Origin: Psychrobacter okhotskensis
Lineage (GTDB): Bacteria > Pseudomonadota > Gammaproteobacteria > Pseudomonadales > Moraxellaceae
Assembly: GCF_013248965.1 (NCBI RefSeq)
Contig: NZ_JABRVQ010000011.1
Span: 46,118 to 110,117, forward strand
Reading direction: 5' to 3'
Length of the DNA: 64,000 nt
In this document: piece by piece, positions 45,959 through 54,047 of the stretch
Position numbering within the stretch: position 1 is the stretch's first letter
Layout: each line of letters begins with the position of its first letter
Notes under the pieces: model-generated
What the model saw: only the letters and a program-made list of their open reading frames with translations
Database searches by the model: none
Told to the model about the DNA's origin: nothing
Translations under genes and position numbers: made by a program

Positions 45959-47245
45959 ATGTTGCAAGAGCAATGTTTGTGGAATATGACCGCACCTATT
46001 ATTGATACCTACAGCCAGATGAATAGCGATACTGAAGCAACTATCTGTATTATAGGCGGCGGTTATACCGGGTTATCGGCTGCGATTCATTTGGCTGAAA
46101 AAGGGGTCAAGGTCATCTTGCTAGAGAGCCATACCATTGGCAGTGGCGGTTCAGGAAAAAGCGTAGGGCTCGTTAATGCAGGTACTTGGGCGCGCCCTGA
46201 TGATTTGAATATTGCGCTAGGTGAAGCAGCAGGTGAGCGTTTAACTGAAGCCCTTGGACAAGCCCCAAGCTTAGTATTCGACTTAATCAAGCGTTATAAT
46301 ATCGATGCACAAGCCACTCAAGCTGGCAATATCCACATGGCACATAACGCTAAAGGTGAAGTCGATGTCGATGTTAGATACGAGCAGCTAAGTCGTCGCG
46401 GCGCGAATGTTGAGGTATTGACCGGCAGCAAATGCCATGAGTATTGTGGGACTAAGAACATCAATAAGGCACTACTTGATCACCGTGCTGGTACCATAAA
46501 CCCGCTGGCTTATGTCAGAGGACTGGCCAAAGTAGCGGCCAGTCTTGGTGTCACTATCTACGAACATTCAGCCGTTGAGGCACTAGAAAAAGTAGACGGT
46601 CATTGGTATACAAGAACCACTAAAGCGCGCGTGAAATCTGAGCGCGTCATTATTGCAACCAACGCTTATACCGAAGGCGAGTGGACAGAAATCAAAAAGA
46701 CGTTTTATCTAGTGTATTACTATCAGATTGCATCTGAGCCGCTCAGCGGAGAGGCGGCAGATCGTATTTTGCCATACAAAACAGGGGCATGGGATACACG
46801 CTTGGCCTTGTCTAGCTTTCGCCGTGATGACGATGATCGTCTATTATTGGGAACAGTTGGTGGTACGCAGCTTAAACCAAAATCCTTTTATCAATCATGG
46901 GCCAATGCTGTGCAACAAAGCTATTATCCAGATTTACCAGCATTTAAGTGGCAGTATGAGTGGACTGGTAGCTTCGGCTTTACGCAAGATCATATCTTTC
47001 GAGTCATGGAACCCGCTGAAGGTTTACTGACAGCAACGGCTTATAACGGTCGCGGCATTACCACAGGCACGCTGATGGGTAAGTGCTTTGCAGATTATAT
47101 AATGACAGGTAATAGGGACAGTATTCCCTTGCCATTTAAGACTTTAGAAGAGGCAAAAATATCTTTTGGAGGCATTAAGTCTGGCTTTACTGAGCTGGGA
47201 CTGACTTTATATCATGCAGGTCAATGCCTAAGAATCATTGGATAA
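45959..47245 (+). CDS. amaA: FAD-dependent L-pipecolate oxidase (AmaA-like)
   Basis: 428 residues, a DAO-family flavoprotein. The N-terminal dinucleotide motif ICIIGGGYTGLSAAIHLAE is near residues 24-42, followed by the Glu that ends beta-2 (VILLE) and a SGKSVGLVNAG FAD-contact motif. Length and sequence style agree with P. putida AmaA, which oxidises L-pipecolate to piperideine-6-carboxylate, in equilibrium with 2-aminoadipate semialdehyde, the AmaB substrate. It follows the NhaC-type gene by 17 bp, with AAGG ahead of the ATG. Its stop codon lies inside a 15-bp tandem duplication. Alternative: a related amino acid oxidase such as a glycine/sarcosine oxidase. Confidence 0.8.
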   Translation: MLQEQCLWNMTAPIIDTYSQMNSDTEATICIIGGGYTGLSAAIHLAEKGVKVILLESHTIGSGGSGKSVGLVNAGTWARPDDLNIALGEAAGERLTEALGQAPSLVFDLIKRYNIDAQATQAGNIHMAHNAKGEVDVDVRYEQLSRRGANVEVLTGSKCHEYCGTKNINKALLDHRAGTINPLAYVRGLAKVAASLGVTIYEHSAVEALEKVDGHWYTRTTKARVKSERVIIATNAYTEGEWTEIKKTFYLVYYYQIASEPLSGEAADRILPYKTGAWDTRLALSSFRRDDDDRLLLGTVGGTQLKPKSFYQSWANAVQQSYYPDLPAFKWQYEWTGSFGFTQDHIFRVMEPAEGLLTATAYNGRGITTGTLMGKCFADYIMTGNRDSIPLPFKTLEEAKISFGGIKSGFTELGLTLYHAGQCLRIIG

Positions 47246-47266
47246 CTTTATATTGGATAACTTTAT
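47237..47266. repeat. Tandem duplication, 15 bp x 2, covering the amaA stop
   Basis: ATTGGATAACTTTAT is repeated perfectly. The first copy carries the amaA stop codon TAA (47243-47245). Confidence 0.95.
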
Positions 47267-47531
47267 TGAGTTATCGTCTGATTTTGCTAAAGTTCTTTTA
47301 AATATAAAGATATTTAGAGTTTTACGATGATAGGAAGACATTAATACTTGTTTGATTACTAAAGCGTATTAATATCCATATTTATTTTCTAGTATCTGAT
47401 ATGCTATTATCCTTGAGTCACTATCGTGGGTTTAACAGTTTTGTATCGTCATCCGTTATTTTAATTAATGACAGCGTACAAACCTTGCAACTTCCAGCAC
47501 GATATAAAACAATTCTGGTAAAGCGCATGAG

Positions 47532-47613
47532 CCTGTACTCCGACATCCTCATCTGTGCCTGTTTTTATTTGCCTACTTGGGCTTATTTCAACGTTTTTCG
47601 TCGGAGTTACAGG
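47532..47613 (+). promoter_or_regulatory. Long-range hairpin in the leader of the hypothetical gene
   Basis: CCTGTACTCCGAC (47532-47544) pairs with GTCGGAGTTACAGG (47600-47613) with one bulged base. The closing arm ends just before the ribosome site (AAGGTG at about 47619). The loop of 55 nt shows little internal pairing. The rest of 47246-47633 holds no supported gene. Confidence 0.5.
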
Positions 47614-47633
47614 AGTCTAAGGTGTTCAATATC

Positions 47634-48269
47634 ATGAGCCACATTGCCAACCAATCCAAATATACCCGTCATTATCATCCACGTCATCTTCTTGCACAGT
47701 ATGCGATCAATCAGATAGCAACACTTGAGCTGCGTCCGCAAGATATTGTCAAAGCCATGGGTTATCCTATCAAGCATACCATTCCTGCTTGTGAGCGACT
47801 GCGTCATGTATTGTCGAACAAATATCTCGGGCTTGATAGCAGCTATCTTGATAAATATTTTACTGCTGATGAGTTTTTAATAGCATTATTTACAGTGCTT
47901 GAGATACCTCATGCACCTTTTGCAGAAGATATTGCCCAAATTAAAGATGACTTAACACATTATCCTAGCCGGTTGCCAAAATATAGTTTGCGAGCAGAGG
48001 TAAACTTTGAGTTTACTGCGGACGTGAACTGGATGGCTCGTGGTGCTGCTTCGCGCTTGGCTCATATAAGATTGCCAGAGGGATTTGCCAAACTAGATGA
48101 GTCTGAGCGAGCGTCGATAGTGAAAAAAAGTATCTACAAGCATTATCGGCAGCACGAGGGCAACCTACCTTATAATGGTATGGTTAAAGGTTATCAATTA
48201 ATCACTGAACAGCGTAATGAAGTGGTTGATAGCGTCAAATATGCTCTACCAGAATCTAAAGCGTGTTAA
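47634..48269 (+). CDS. Hypothetical protein with a decayed paralogue nearby
   Basis: 211 residues from the ATG at 47634, with AAGGTG about 9 nt upstream. A TTG frame extending 19 codons earlier overlaps the leader hairpin and is unlikely. The N-terminal half has a helix-turn-helix-like stretch (LRPQDIVKAMGYPIKHTIPACERLRHVL), and the middle is helical. The C-terminal 50 residues (KKSIYKHYRQHEGNLPYNG) reappear in a degenerate copy at about 52905-53108. No family recognised. Possibly a DNA-binding or phage-type protein, given the HTH-like stretch, but this is speculation. Confidence 0.65.
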   Translation: MSHIANQSKYTRHYHPRHLLAQYAINQIATLELRPQDIVKAMGYPIKHTIPACERLRHVLSNKYLGLDSSYLDKYFTADEFLIALFTVLEIPHAPFAEDIAQIKDDLTHYPSRLPKYSLRAEVNFEFTADVNWMARGAASRLAHIRLPEGFAKLDESERASIVKKSIYKHYRQHEGNLPYNGMVKGYQLITEQRNEVVDSVKYALPESKAC

Positions 48270-48422
48270 GTTTTAAATGTTAAATGCCAAAGGTCGAAGG
48301 TCGAAGCAAAGCCTGACGGTAATGTCAGACCGCTGACAGTGGTGACGAGTGCGAGATTTGACTAGTCACTTAACGACGCTTTTTCACATACCTTTCCTTG
48401 CTCATTTTGGTGCAGATATTCT

Positions 48423-49304
48423 TTAATTCACATTACTTCTAAAGCTTAGGTATTCGGCGGTGATAGCATCGGCATCTTCAATTTGTGGATAATGTCCCAA
48501 CGCTGACATCTCAGCAACATTGGCATTCGGGATCAATTCACGGTAACGCTGAATCATATGTTTACCCGAGATGGGATCTTTGGCACCTGCAACCAGTTTA
48601 ATTGGTATGCTGCTATTGATAATCGCGTCTACCCAGCGTTCACGATATTGTTGACGTTGTGGTATATAGTTAATCAGTTTATGCATCACTGCTAGACCAT
48701 TATTATGAGTTAACAGCTGCCATAACGTTTCGATGACCTCAGGGGTTGGCGGCGTTGCTGGCCCAAATATTTGTTGTAAATTATCCGCAAACTTCTGCTT
48801 ATTAATGAATTTGGATACCAAAGGACCTAAGGGTGACAATAATAATTTTTGAATCAAGATTGGTTTGTGAGTCTCAGGAAACAGGCCACCATTTAGAAAA
48901 CAAACACTGTCAATGCGCCTTTTACTATTGTTACTACTGCCACTAACCTGCCTAGCTAATAACTCTTGTGCGACTGTGTCACCATAATCGTGTGCCAAAA
49001 TATGATAGTCATGGATGCCAAGATTTTGCAAAAAAGTCTCAAAAATATCAGCCTGCTCACTAATTAAGTAGCGCGCGTCTTTGGGTTTGTCAGACAAGCC
49101 AAACCCCAACATATCGAGAGTGACAACGTAATAATGCTCAGTGAGCTTCTCCCACATACCTTCCCAATCCCAACTGGCACTGGGGAAACCATGAATTAAC
49201 AGTAATACTGGCGCATTTTTATCTCCACCCTGACGGGTAAAAATTTTCTGACCGTCAATAAATACGAATTGTCCCTGTTGTTGCCATTCATTCAGCGTTA
49301 TCAT
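48423..49304 (-). CDS. MEST-like alpha/beta hydrolase (Asp nucleophile)
   Basis: 294 residues from the ATG at 49304. An upstream TTG is not used. The oxyanion motif LLIHGFPSASWDWEG is followed by LDMLGFGLSDKP, and the nucleophile elbow is LAHDYGDTVAQELL with Asp106 instead of Ser, as in haloalkane dehalogenases and epoxide hydrolases. LNGGLFPETHKPILIQKLLLSPLG and YIPQRQQYRERW resemble vertebrate MEST/PEG1 closely as I recall that sequence. The late histidine is in ALGHYPQIEDAD. Substrate unknown. ATG lies 7 bp after the stop of the class II aldolase gene, so the two are translationally coupled. Confidence 0.8.
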   Translation of the reverse strand: MITLNEWQQQGQFVFIDGQKIFTRQGGDKNAPVLLLIHGFPSASWDWEGMWEKLTEHYYVVTLDMLGFGLSDKPKDARYLISEQADIFETFLQNLGIHDYHILAHDYGDTVAQELLARQVSGSSNNSKRRIDSVCFLNGGLFPETHKPILIQKLLLSPLGPLVSKFINKQKFADNLQQIFGPATPPTPEVIETLWQLLTHNNGLAVMHKLINYIPQRQQYRERWVDAIINSSIPIKLVAGAKDPISGKHMIQRYRELIPNANVAEMSALGHYPQIEDADAITAEYLSFRSNVN

Positions 49305-49311
49305 TATTGGA

Positions 49312-50091
49312 TCACTCCTCAAAAGACGGATCAGTTCGGTGCAGCTTTCTTAATAAGGCCGGCCACGCAATATCACCATTGGCTTCTTTAGTTACTTGCT
49401 TCGATGCCGCTTGAATGCCAGCCAATATTTGCGGTGATATCAAGGTTAATTCACTGCCGCCGCTCTGCGCTTTGATTTGGACCTCGCACGCTTTTTGCAA
49501 GATGTACATGTTTAAAAAGGCATCGGCCACAGTGCTTGCACAAGTGAGCAAACCATGATTGCGTAAAATCATGAAATTGGCTTCTCCAAGATCAGACACT
49601 AAGCGCACTTTTTCTTCAGGGTTCAAAGCGACACCTTCATAGTCATGATAAGCCAAGTTAGATAATGGAAATAAGGATTGTTGCGAGATAGGCAGTAATC
49701 CTTGCTGTTGGGTAGATACAGCCACACCGTCGCTGGTATGGAGGTGGATAACGCAATGGGCATCACTACGAGCTTCGTGGACGGCACTATGAATGGTAAA
49801 CCCTGCAGGATTGATATCGAATTCTGATGACGACACTTTTTCACCAGCTTGATTGACTTTGACCAGACTAGAGGCGGTAATCTCTTCAAATAGTAAACCA
49901 TAAGGGTTAATCAAAAATTCATCTTCAGTATTTGGCACACGTGCCGAAATATGAGTAAAGACCAAATCATCCCAGCCATACAAGGCAATCAATCGATAAC
50001 AAGCGGCAAGGTTGACTCGCATCTGCCATTCTTGTTCAGTTACATTGTCTTTTACGTTGTCATTTACATTGAGTGTTGAATTGCTTTTCAT
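49312..50091 (-). CDS. Class II aldolase/adducin-family protein
   Basis: 259 residues. The family features are a zinc-binding motif including HLHTSDGVAVS (His residues near 140), FTIHSAVHEARSDAHCVIH, and ILRNHGLLTCASTVADAF with the conserved NHGLL. Members are bacterial fuculose- or rhamnulose-phosphate aldolases and adducin-like proteins. The N-terminal LAACYRLIALYGWDDLVFTHISARVP is the standard start. It is the first gene of a two-gene minus-strand operon with the MEST-like hydrolase. It may cleave a hydroxylated acyl or sugar-like compound, but nothing fixes the substrate. Confidence 0.85.
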   Translation of the reverse strand: MKSNSTLNVNDNVKDNVTEQEWQMRVNLAACYRLIALYGWDDLVFTHISARVPNTEDEFLINPYGLLFEEITASSLVKVNQAGEKVSSSEFDINPAGFTIHSAVHEARSDAHCVIHLHTSDGVAVSTQQQGLLPISQQSLFPLSNLAYHDYEGVALNPEEKVRLVSDLGEANFMILRNHGLLTCASTVADAFLNMYILQKACEVQIKAQSGGSELTLISPQILAGIQAASKQVTKEANGDIAWPALLRKLHRTDPSFEE

Positions 50092-50382
50092 TATGTCATC
50101 CTTGAATTTCTTAGCTATTTTTGAAAGGCGATGAATCCATCATTTTGTCCGCACGGCTCCCTCAAATCTATATCCTACGATAAGTAAAAGCAATTGAATT
50201 CTTTATAAAGATAACTGTTACTCGCTTATGACACGTTTAAGATAGATGTTTGAAATCAATAGATTTCATTTAATTTCTATTTTGATAATTAGATTAAACG
50301 TTTGTATCCTCCAATTTTATTTCTTATGATCTCACCATTGTCATACACCTAAAGGAGCCTATGAGTACCATATCCTTTAAGA

Positions 50383-50544
50383 GTGAAAATTATTATTGAG
50401 GGTCAGTGTTCGCATTGTTATCATAAGCGAGTGAAAGATGTTGCTGCTGTTTATCGTGAAAAAGATAAAAGTTTAAATATTATCTATTTATTGATTGCAT
50501 CTGACAGATTATCAAAGACTATGAGAGCTTATAAAAAATTTTGA
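50383..50544 (+). CDS. Possible small protein with a Cys-rich motif
   Basis: A GTG-started frame of 53 codons encodes KIIIEGQCSHCYHKRVKDVA followed by a mixed helix and a basic end (RAYKKF). CSHC plus a nearby His could bind a metal. No strong ribosome site precedes the GTG. A nearby ATG with AAAGGAG (50361) opens a different frame of only 12 codons, so a frameshift could have broken a slightly longer gene. It ends just before a strong terminator hairpin. Otherwise 50092-50751 contains only that terminator. Confidence 0.35.
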   Translation: MKIIIEGQCSHCYHKRVKDVAAVYREKDKSLNIIYLLIASDRLSKTMRAYKKF

Positions 50545-50565
50545 TAACTGTTGTTGATCATTAGA

Positions 50566-50605
50566 AGTCTTTGCAGAGCGATATCGCTCTGCAAAGACTT
50601 TTTCT
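50566..50605 (+). terminator. Strong terminator with a perfect 34-bp palindrome
   Basis: AGTCTTTGCAGAGCGAT is followed directly by its exact complement (50566-50599), then a T-rich run. It terminates any transcript coming from the 50.4 kb region. Confidence 0.9.
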
Positions 50606-50751
50606 GTTAACTAATGAGACAGAAGATTTTAGAAGCTAATACAGCGTAATAAGAGCTAATTCTTGCTGAATGAGTAAGAATATAAAGGAAGAATGAGGTA
50701 ACATTAGCGTTAGAAGTAAGGGACGATTTTCAATAAAAAGGGAGTTTTACA

Positions 50752-52071
50752 ATGAAGGGAATCACGCGTTTTTCGAATAGTTTGATGGAAAAATACTTAC
50801 CGGATCCATTTTTATTTGTCATCATCTTAACCGTCGTGATTTTTGGTATGGGCTTAGGTCTAACCGATTCTTCACCGGTACAGATGGTGGCATATTGGGG
50901 TGAGGGCTTCTGGGCATTACTCGCGTTCTCAATGCAGATGGTACTGGTACTCGTCACTGGCTTTGTATTGGCAAGCAGCCCAATATTTAAAAAAGGATTG
51001 GGCAAACTTGCCGGCTTTGCCAAGTCGCCCGGTAGTGCGATTATTTTAGTAACCTTAGTCTCGCTTGCAGCGAGTTGGATCAACTGGGGATTTGGCTTGG
51101 TCATCGGTGCGTTATTCGCCAAAGAATTAGCGAAGCGTGTTGAACATGTCGATTACCGCTTATTGATTGCCAGTGCTTATTCTGGTTTTATTATTTGGCA
51201 TGCCGGATTCTCGGGATCGATTCCTCTATCGATTGCCACAGAAGGCCATCCGTTCGTTGATAAAATTGGTATTATTCCGACGAGTGCGACTATCTTTGCA
51301 GGTTATAACTTAATTATCGTTGCTGCCTTGGTTATTATTGTGCCGTTATTAAACCGTCTGATGATGCCAAAAAAAGAAGATACGGTGACGGTCGATCCAA
51401 AAGTGTTGGCTGATCCCATCATTGATGAACTGCCAGAAAAATCAGCCATGACACCAGCAGAGCGTTTGGAAAACAGCTGGATACTATCGATGGTTATTGG
51501 CGCTTTAGGCATCGCCTTTATCATCTATTATTTTGTGCAAAACGGCTTTGCATTGACGCTCGACTTGGTCAACTTTATGTTCTTGTTCCTTGGCATCATA
51601 TTTCACGGAACACCGCGCAAGTATTTGATTGCCGTGCAAGAAGCGGTCAAAGGCGCAGGCGCAATTATTGTCCAATTTCCGTTTTATGCAGGCATTATGG
51701 GTATGATGACGGCGTCTGGCTTGGCAGCTGTTATGTCAGAAGCGTTCGTCAGCGTTTCGTCAGCAGACACCTTGCCACTTTTTGCCTTCCTAAGTGCAGG
51801 ACTCGTCAACTTCTTCGTCCCGTCAGGCGGTGGACAATGGGCAGTGCAAGCGCCGATTATGTTGGAAGCGGCAGAAATGCTTGGCAGTGACCCTGCAAAA
51901 GTTGCCATGGCGGTGGCATGGGGTGATGCTTGGACAAATATGATCCAACCATTTTGGGCATTACCTGCCTTAGCAATCGCTGGACTAAAAGCCAAAGATA
52001 TCATGGGTTTTTGTGTCATCGTGTTGATTGTCAGTGGCGTTGTGATTGGTCTGGGATTATTGTTCCTGTAA
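50752..52071 (+). CDS. atoE: Short-chain fatty acid transporter AtoE-like
   Basis: 439 residues, 10-12 membrane segments, with GGGAG before the ATG. Family signs: MEKYLPDPFLFVIILTVVIF near the start, GVTFLASWINWGFGLVIGA-type segment (here SLAASWINWGFGLVIGALF), FHGTPRKYLIAVQEAVKGAGAIIVQFPFYAGIMGM and PSGGGQWAVQAPIM near the C-terminus, and DAWTNMIQPFWALP. These carriers import short-chain fatty acids such as acetoacetate or butyrate, or their exchange partners. No AtoDAB genes are nearby, so regulation and exact substrate are unclear. The gene runs alone toward a GST gene. Confidence 0.9.
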   Translation: MKGITRFSNSLMEKYLPDPFLFVIILTVVIFGMGLGLTDSSPVQMVAYWGEGFWALLAFSMQMVLVLVTGFVLASSPIFKKGLGKLAGFAKSPGSAIILVTLVSLAASWINWGFGLVIGALFAKELAKRVEHVDYRLLIASAYSGFIIWHAGFSGSIPLSIATEGHPFVDKIGIIPTSATIFAGYNLIIVAALVIIVPLLNRLMMPKKEDTVTVDPKVLADPIIDELPEKSAMTPAERLENSWILSMVIGALGIAFIIYYFVQNGFALTLDLVNFMFLFLGIIFHGTPRKYLIAVQEAVKGAGAIIVQFPFYAGIMGMMTASGLAAVMSEAFVSVSSADTLPLFAFLSAGLVNFFVPSGGGQWAVQAPIMLEAAEMLGSDPAKVAMAVAWGDAWTNMIQPFWALPALAIAGLKAKDIMGFCVIVLIVSGVVIGLGLLFL

Positions 52072-52162
52072 ATAAAGGCTAAAGTACTGACCTTGCTTTG
52101 AATTAGGGGCAAGGTCTGTTCTATTTCCCTTTCCTGATTTTTAGTTACCTGTGAGAGATATT

Positions 52163-52810
52163 ATGACTGCATCACTGCATCGCCTGTATTCTTTTCGTCG
52201 TTGTCCTTATGCCATGCGTGCTAGGTTTGGCCTCTTATTCGCTGAGTTACAAGTGGAGCTGCGGGAGATAACGCTCAAAAATAAACCGATGCAGATGCTA
52301 GCGATAAGTCCCAAAGCTACAGTGCCTGTTTTGCAACTGGCTGATGGTAGGGTGATTGAAGAGAGTAGAGAGATAATGGAGTGGGTGCTTGAGCAGCAAG
52401 ATCCGCAAAGGTTGCTGGATTCAGAGGTTTTGCAACAGGCCAACGCTCTGATCGATAAAAACGATAACGAATTTAAACATTGGCTAGATCGTTATAAATA
52501 TGCCGACCGTCATCCTGAGATGACTCAGGAAGAGTATCGACAACAGGGCGAAGTCTTTTTACAGGTGCTAGAAGAACTACTGACTAAAAACCCTTATTTG
52601 CTAGGCGATAGCATAACGATTGCCGATATTGGCATCATGCCTTTTGTCCGTCAGTTTGCACATGTGGATCGCGATGTTTTTTATGATCTACCTTACCCAA
52701 ATCTACAGCGCTGGTTGCAAGATTGGCTGGCGCATCCATCATTCCTGCAAGCGATGAGCAAGTATCAGCCTTGGCAAGAAGAGGATGATGTGGTGCTATT
52801 TCCTTCTTAA
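52163..52810 (+). CDS. Glutathione S-transferase-like protein
   Basis: 215 residues from the ATG at 52163, with a GAGAG site. A GTG four codons upstream is possible. The N-terminal thioredoxin-like half carries YSFRRCPYAMRARFGL with a redox-active-looking Cys-Pro-Tyr-Ala, ATVPVLQLADG (cis-proline) and VIEESREIMEWV (glutathione gamma-glutamyl contact). The C-terminal helical half contains LLGDSITIADIGIMPFVRQFAHVD. Similar to the omega/beta-type bacterial GSTs that reduce or conjugate with glutathione. Cytoplasmic. It follows the AtoE gene at about 90 bp and may share its transcript. Confidence 0.85.
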   Translation: MTASLHRLYSFRRCPYAMRARFGLLFAELQVELREITLKNKPMQMLAISPKATVPVLQLADGRVIEESREIMEWVLEQQDPQRLLDSEVLQQANALIDKNDNEFKHWLDRYKYADRHPEMTQEEYRQQGEVFLQVLEELLTKNPYLLGDSITIADIGIMPFVRQFAHVDRDVFYDLPYPNLQRWLQDWLAHPSFLQAMSKYQPWQEEDDVVLFPS

Positions 52811-52904
52811 TCCTAAGTGCTTAACGATAAGGGTTCATTAAGATGAACGTGCGTTATTAACGAGATGCTTAGTGGATATAACCACGCTTCATGGTTAAAA
52901 GCAG

Positions 52905-53108
52905 TATTTGGCCTCCTAAGGCGAAACTGTACGGGTAAAAGTGTATCGACGAGCACTATAAGACGTATAATGGTAACCTGCCGTATAACGGCGTGATTAA
53001 TCATTGGTAATTAGTGGTTATCGACTTATCACTAAACAGCGTAATGAGATTATTGATAGCGTTGAGTATGAGCTGCCAGAGTGTGAGCTGCCAGAGTGTG
53101 AGCGGTAT
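52905..53108 (+). pseudogene. Degenerate paralogue of the 47.6 kb hypothetical gene
   Basis: Translation in two shifted frames recovers the C-terminus of the protein at 47634-48269: IDEHYKTYNGNLPYNGVI at about 52945-53000, then after a frameshift and stop GYRLITKQRNEIIDSVEYEL at about 53015-53075. Weak homology (P-PKAKL) extends to about 52905. The N-terminal two thirds are missing. The end carries a 15-bp tandem duplication. No start codon or intact frame remains. Confidence 0.8.
53070..53099. repeat. Tandem duplication, 15 bp x 2, in the pseudogene 3' end
   Basis: GAGCTGCCAGAGTGT is repeated exactly, giving Glu-Leu-Pro-Glu-Cys twice in the residual frame. Confidence 0.92.
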
Positions 53109-53190
53109 TTTATGTATCACTCATTATCTAATAGCAATTAGCAGCAATAAAAATTTAACAAAGTACCTCCAAATAAAAAGGCCGTCCTGA

Positions 53191-53910
53191 ATGAGCAATA
53201 ATAACCCGTATAATTTTTTACCTTTGCAGCCGACTGGTAGAAACGAGACTGATACTGCCAACACTTATGCGCCTGAAGACATGATTAAAATATACGAGCA
53301 GCAGTTTCTCATTCAAGTACCTGAAGAAAAGCTGACCGAGTTTTTACCCGCGCTAAAGAGTTTTTATGATATTGACAATCATACGTTAGACGTCAGTGCT
53401 ATTATTTTTGACGCAATCGCGGAGTCCTCTATCATTTATAATCATAAGGTCAAAGCAGGGCGCTATGAAATCCTAGGCGAGTTGGTAAAAGAAGTGATTG
53501 AATATGATGAAGACAATAAAAATGATGAAGGTATTGAAGACCTAGACGCTGAAGACAAAGAGATTCAAGCTTATACACTAGAGTGCAAGCGCACCTTTTT
53601 CATTAACGATGTAGAGATACCTTATCATTTTAACTTGTTCATTTATGGTGACGGTTATTCTACTTTGACCAAAAAAGAAACCGTATTAGAAAAAATGTAC
53701 TGGTTCGTTAGAGGCAGATTCGAAGAAAATCTACTGGACGACACCGAAGAGAATGACAGTTTAGACTCGATCAATAAGCAGCTAGCCAGCTTAGGTATTC
53801 GAGAAATGGATCTGAACACTATAGATGAGATAGTGAGCTATGTTGAGGACAACATCATAGACGATGCCATGGTGGACGAGCTTAACACCTTATTAGATGC
53901 TGCTGAGTAG
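53191..53910 (+). CDS. Acidic hypothetical protein
   Basis: 239 residues, strongly acidic (EYDEDNKNDEGIEDLDAEDKE at about 108-130), no signal peptide or membrane segment. The N-terminus MSNNNPYNFLPLQPTG looks disordered. The central part (FEN LLDDTEENDSLDSINK) and C-terminus (IVSYVEDNIIDDAMVDELN) look helical. I do not recognise a domain. It could be a cytoplasmic regulatory or immunity-like protein, but no partner is evident. The gene to the right is in the same orientation after 137 bp and is also unknown, so the two may belong together. Confidence 0.7.
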   Translation: MSNNNPYNFLPLQPTGRNETDTANTYAPEDMIKIYEQQFLIQVPEEKLTEFLPALKSFYDIDNHTLDVSAIIFDAIAESSIIYNHKVKAGRYEILGELVKEVIEYDEDNKNDEGIEDLDAEDKEIQAYTLECKRTFFINDVEIPYHFNLFIYGDGYSTLTKKETVLEKMYWFVRGRFEENLLDDTEENDSLDSINKQLASLGIREMDLNTIDEIVSYVEDNIIDDAMVDELNTLLDAAE

Positions 53911-54047
53911 GTAGCAAGCGCTAAGAGTAGGGTATGTCCTAAATTCGCATGACAATTATTTTAAAATACTGTTTATGCCAAAGTTGTTATAAAAAAGCCG
54001 TTACAAAAGAACATTTATACAAGATTATTGATATAAGGCACATTGCT

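Noticed and set aside
47401..47637. 78-codon ORF in the leader of the 47.6 kb gene
   Set aside because: It overlaps the long-range hairpin and the start of the next gene in another frame, with no ribosome site and no recognisable sequence.
52813..53004. 63-codon minus-strand ORF
   Set aside because: It is antisense to the degenerate paralogue on the plus strand.
53949..54047. N-terminal extension of the 54.0 kb hypothetical protein
   Set aside because: The earlier ATG has no ribosome site, whereas 54048 has AAGG at suitable distance.
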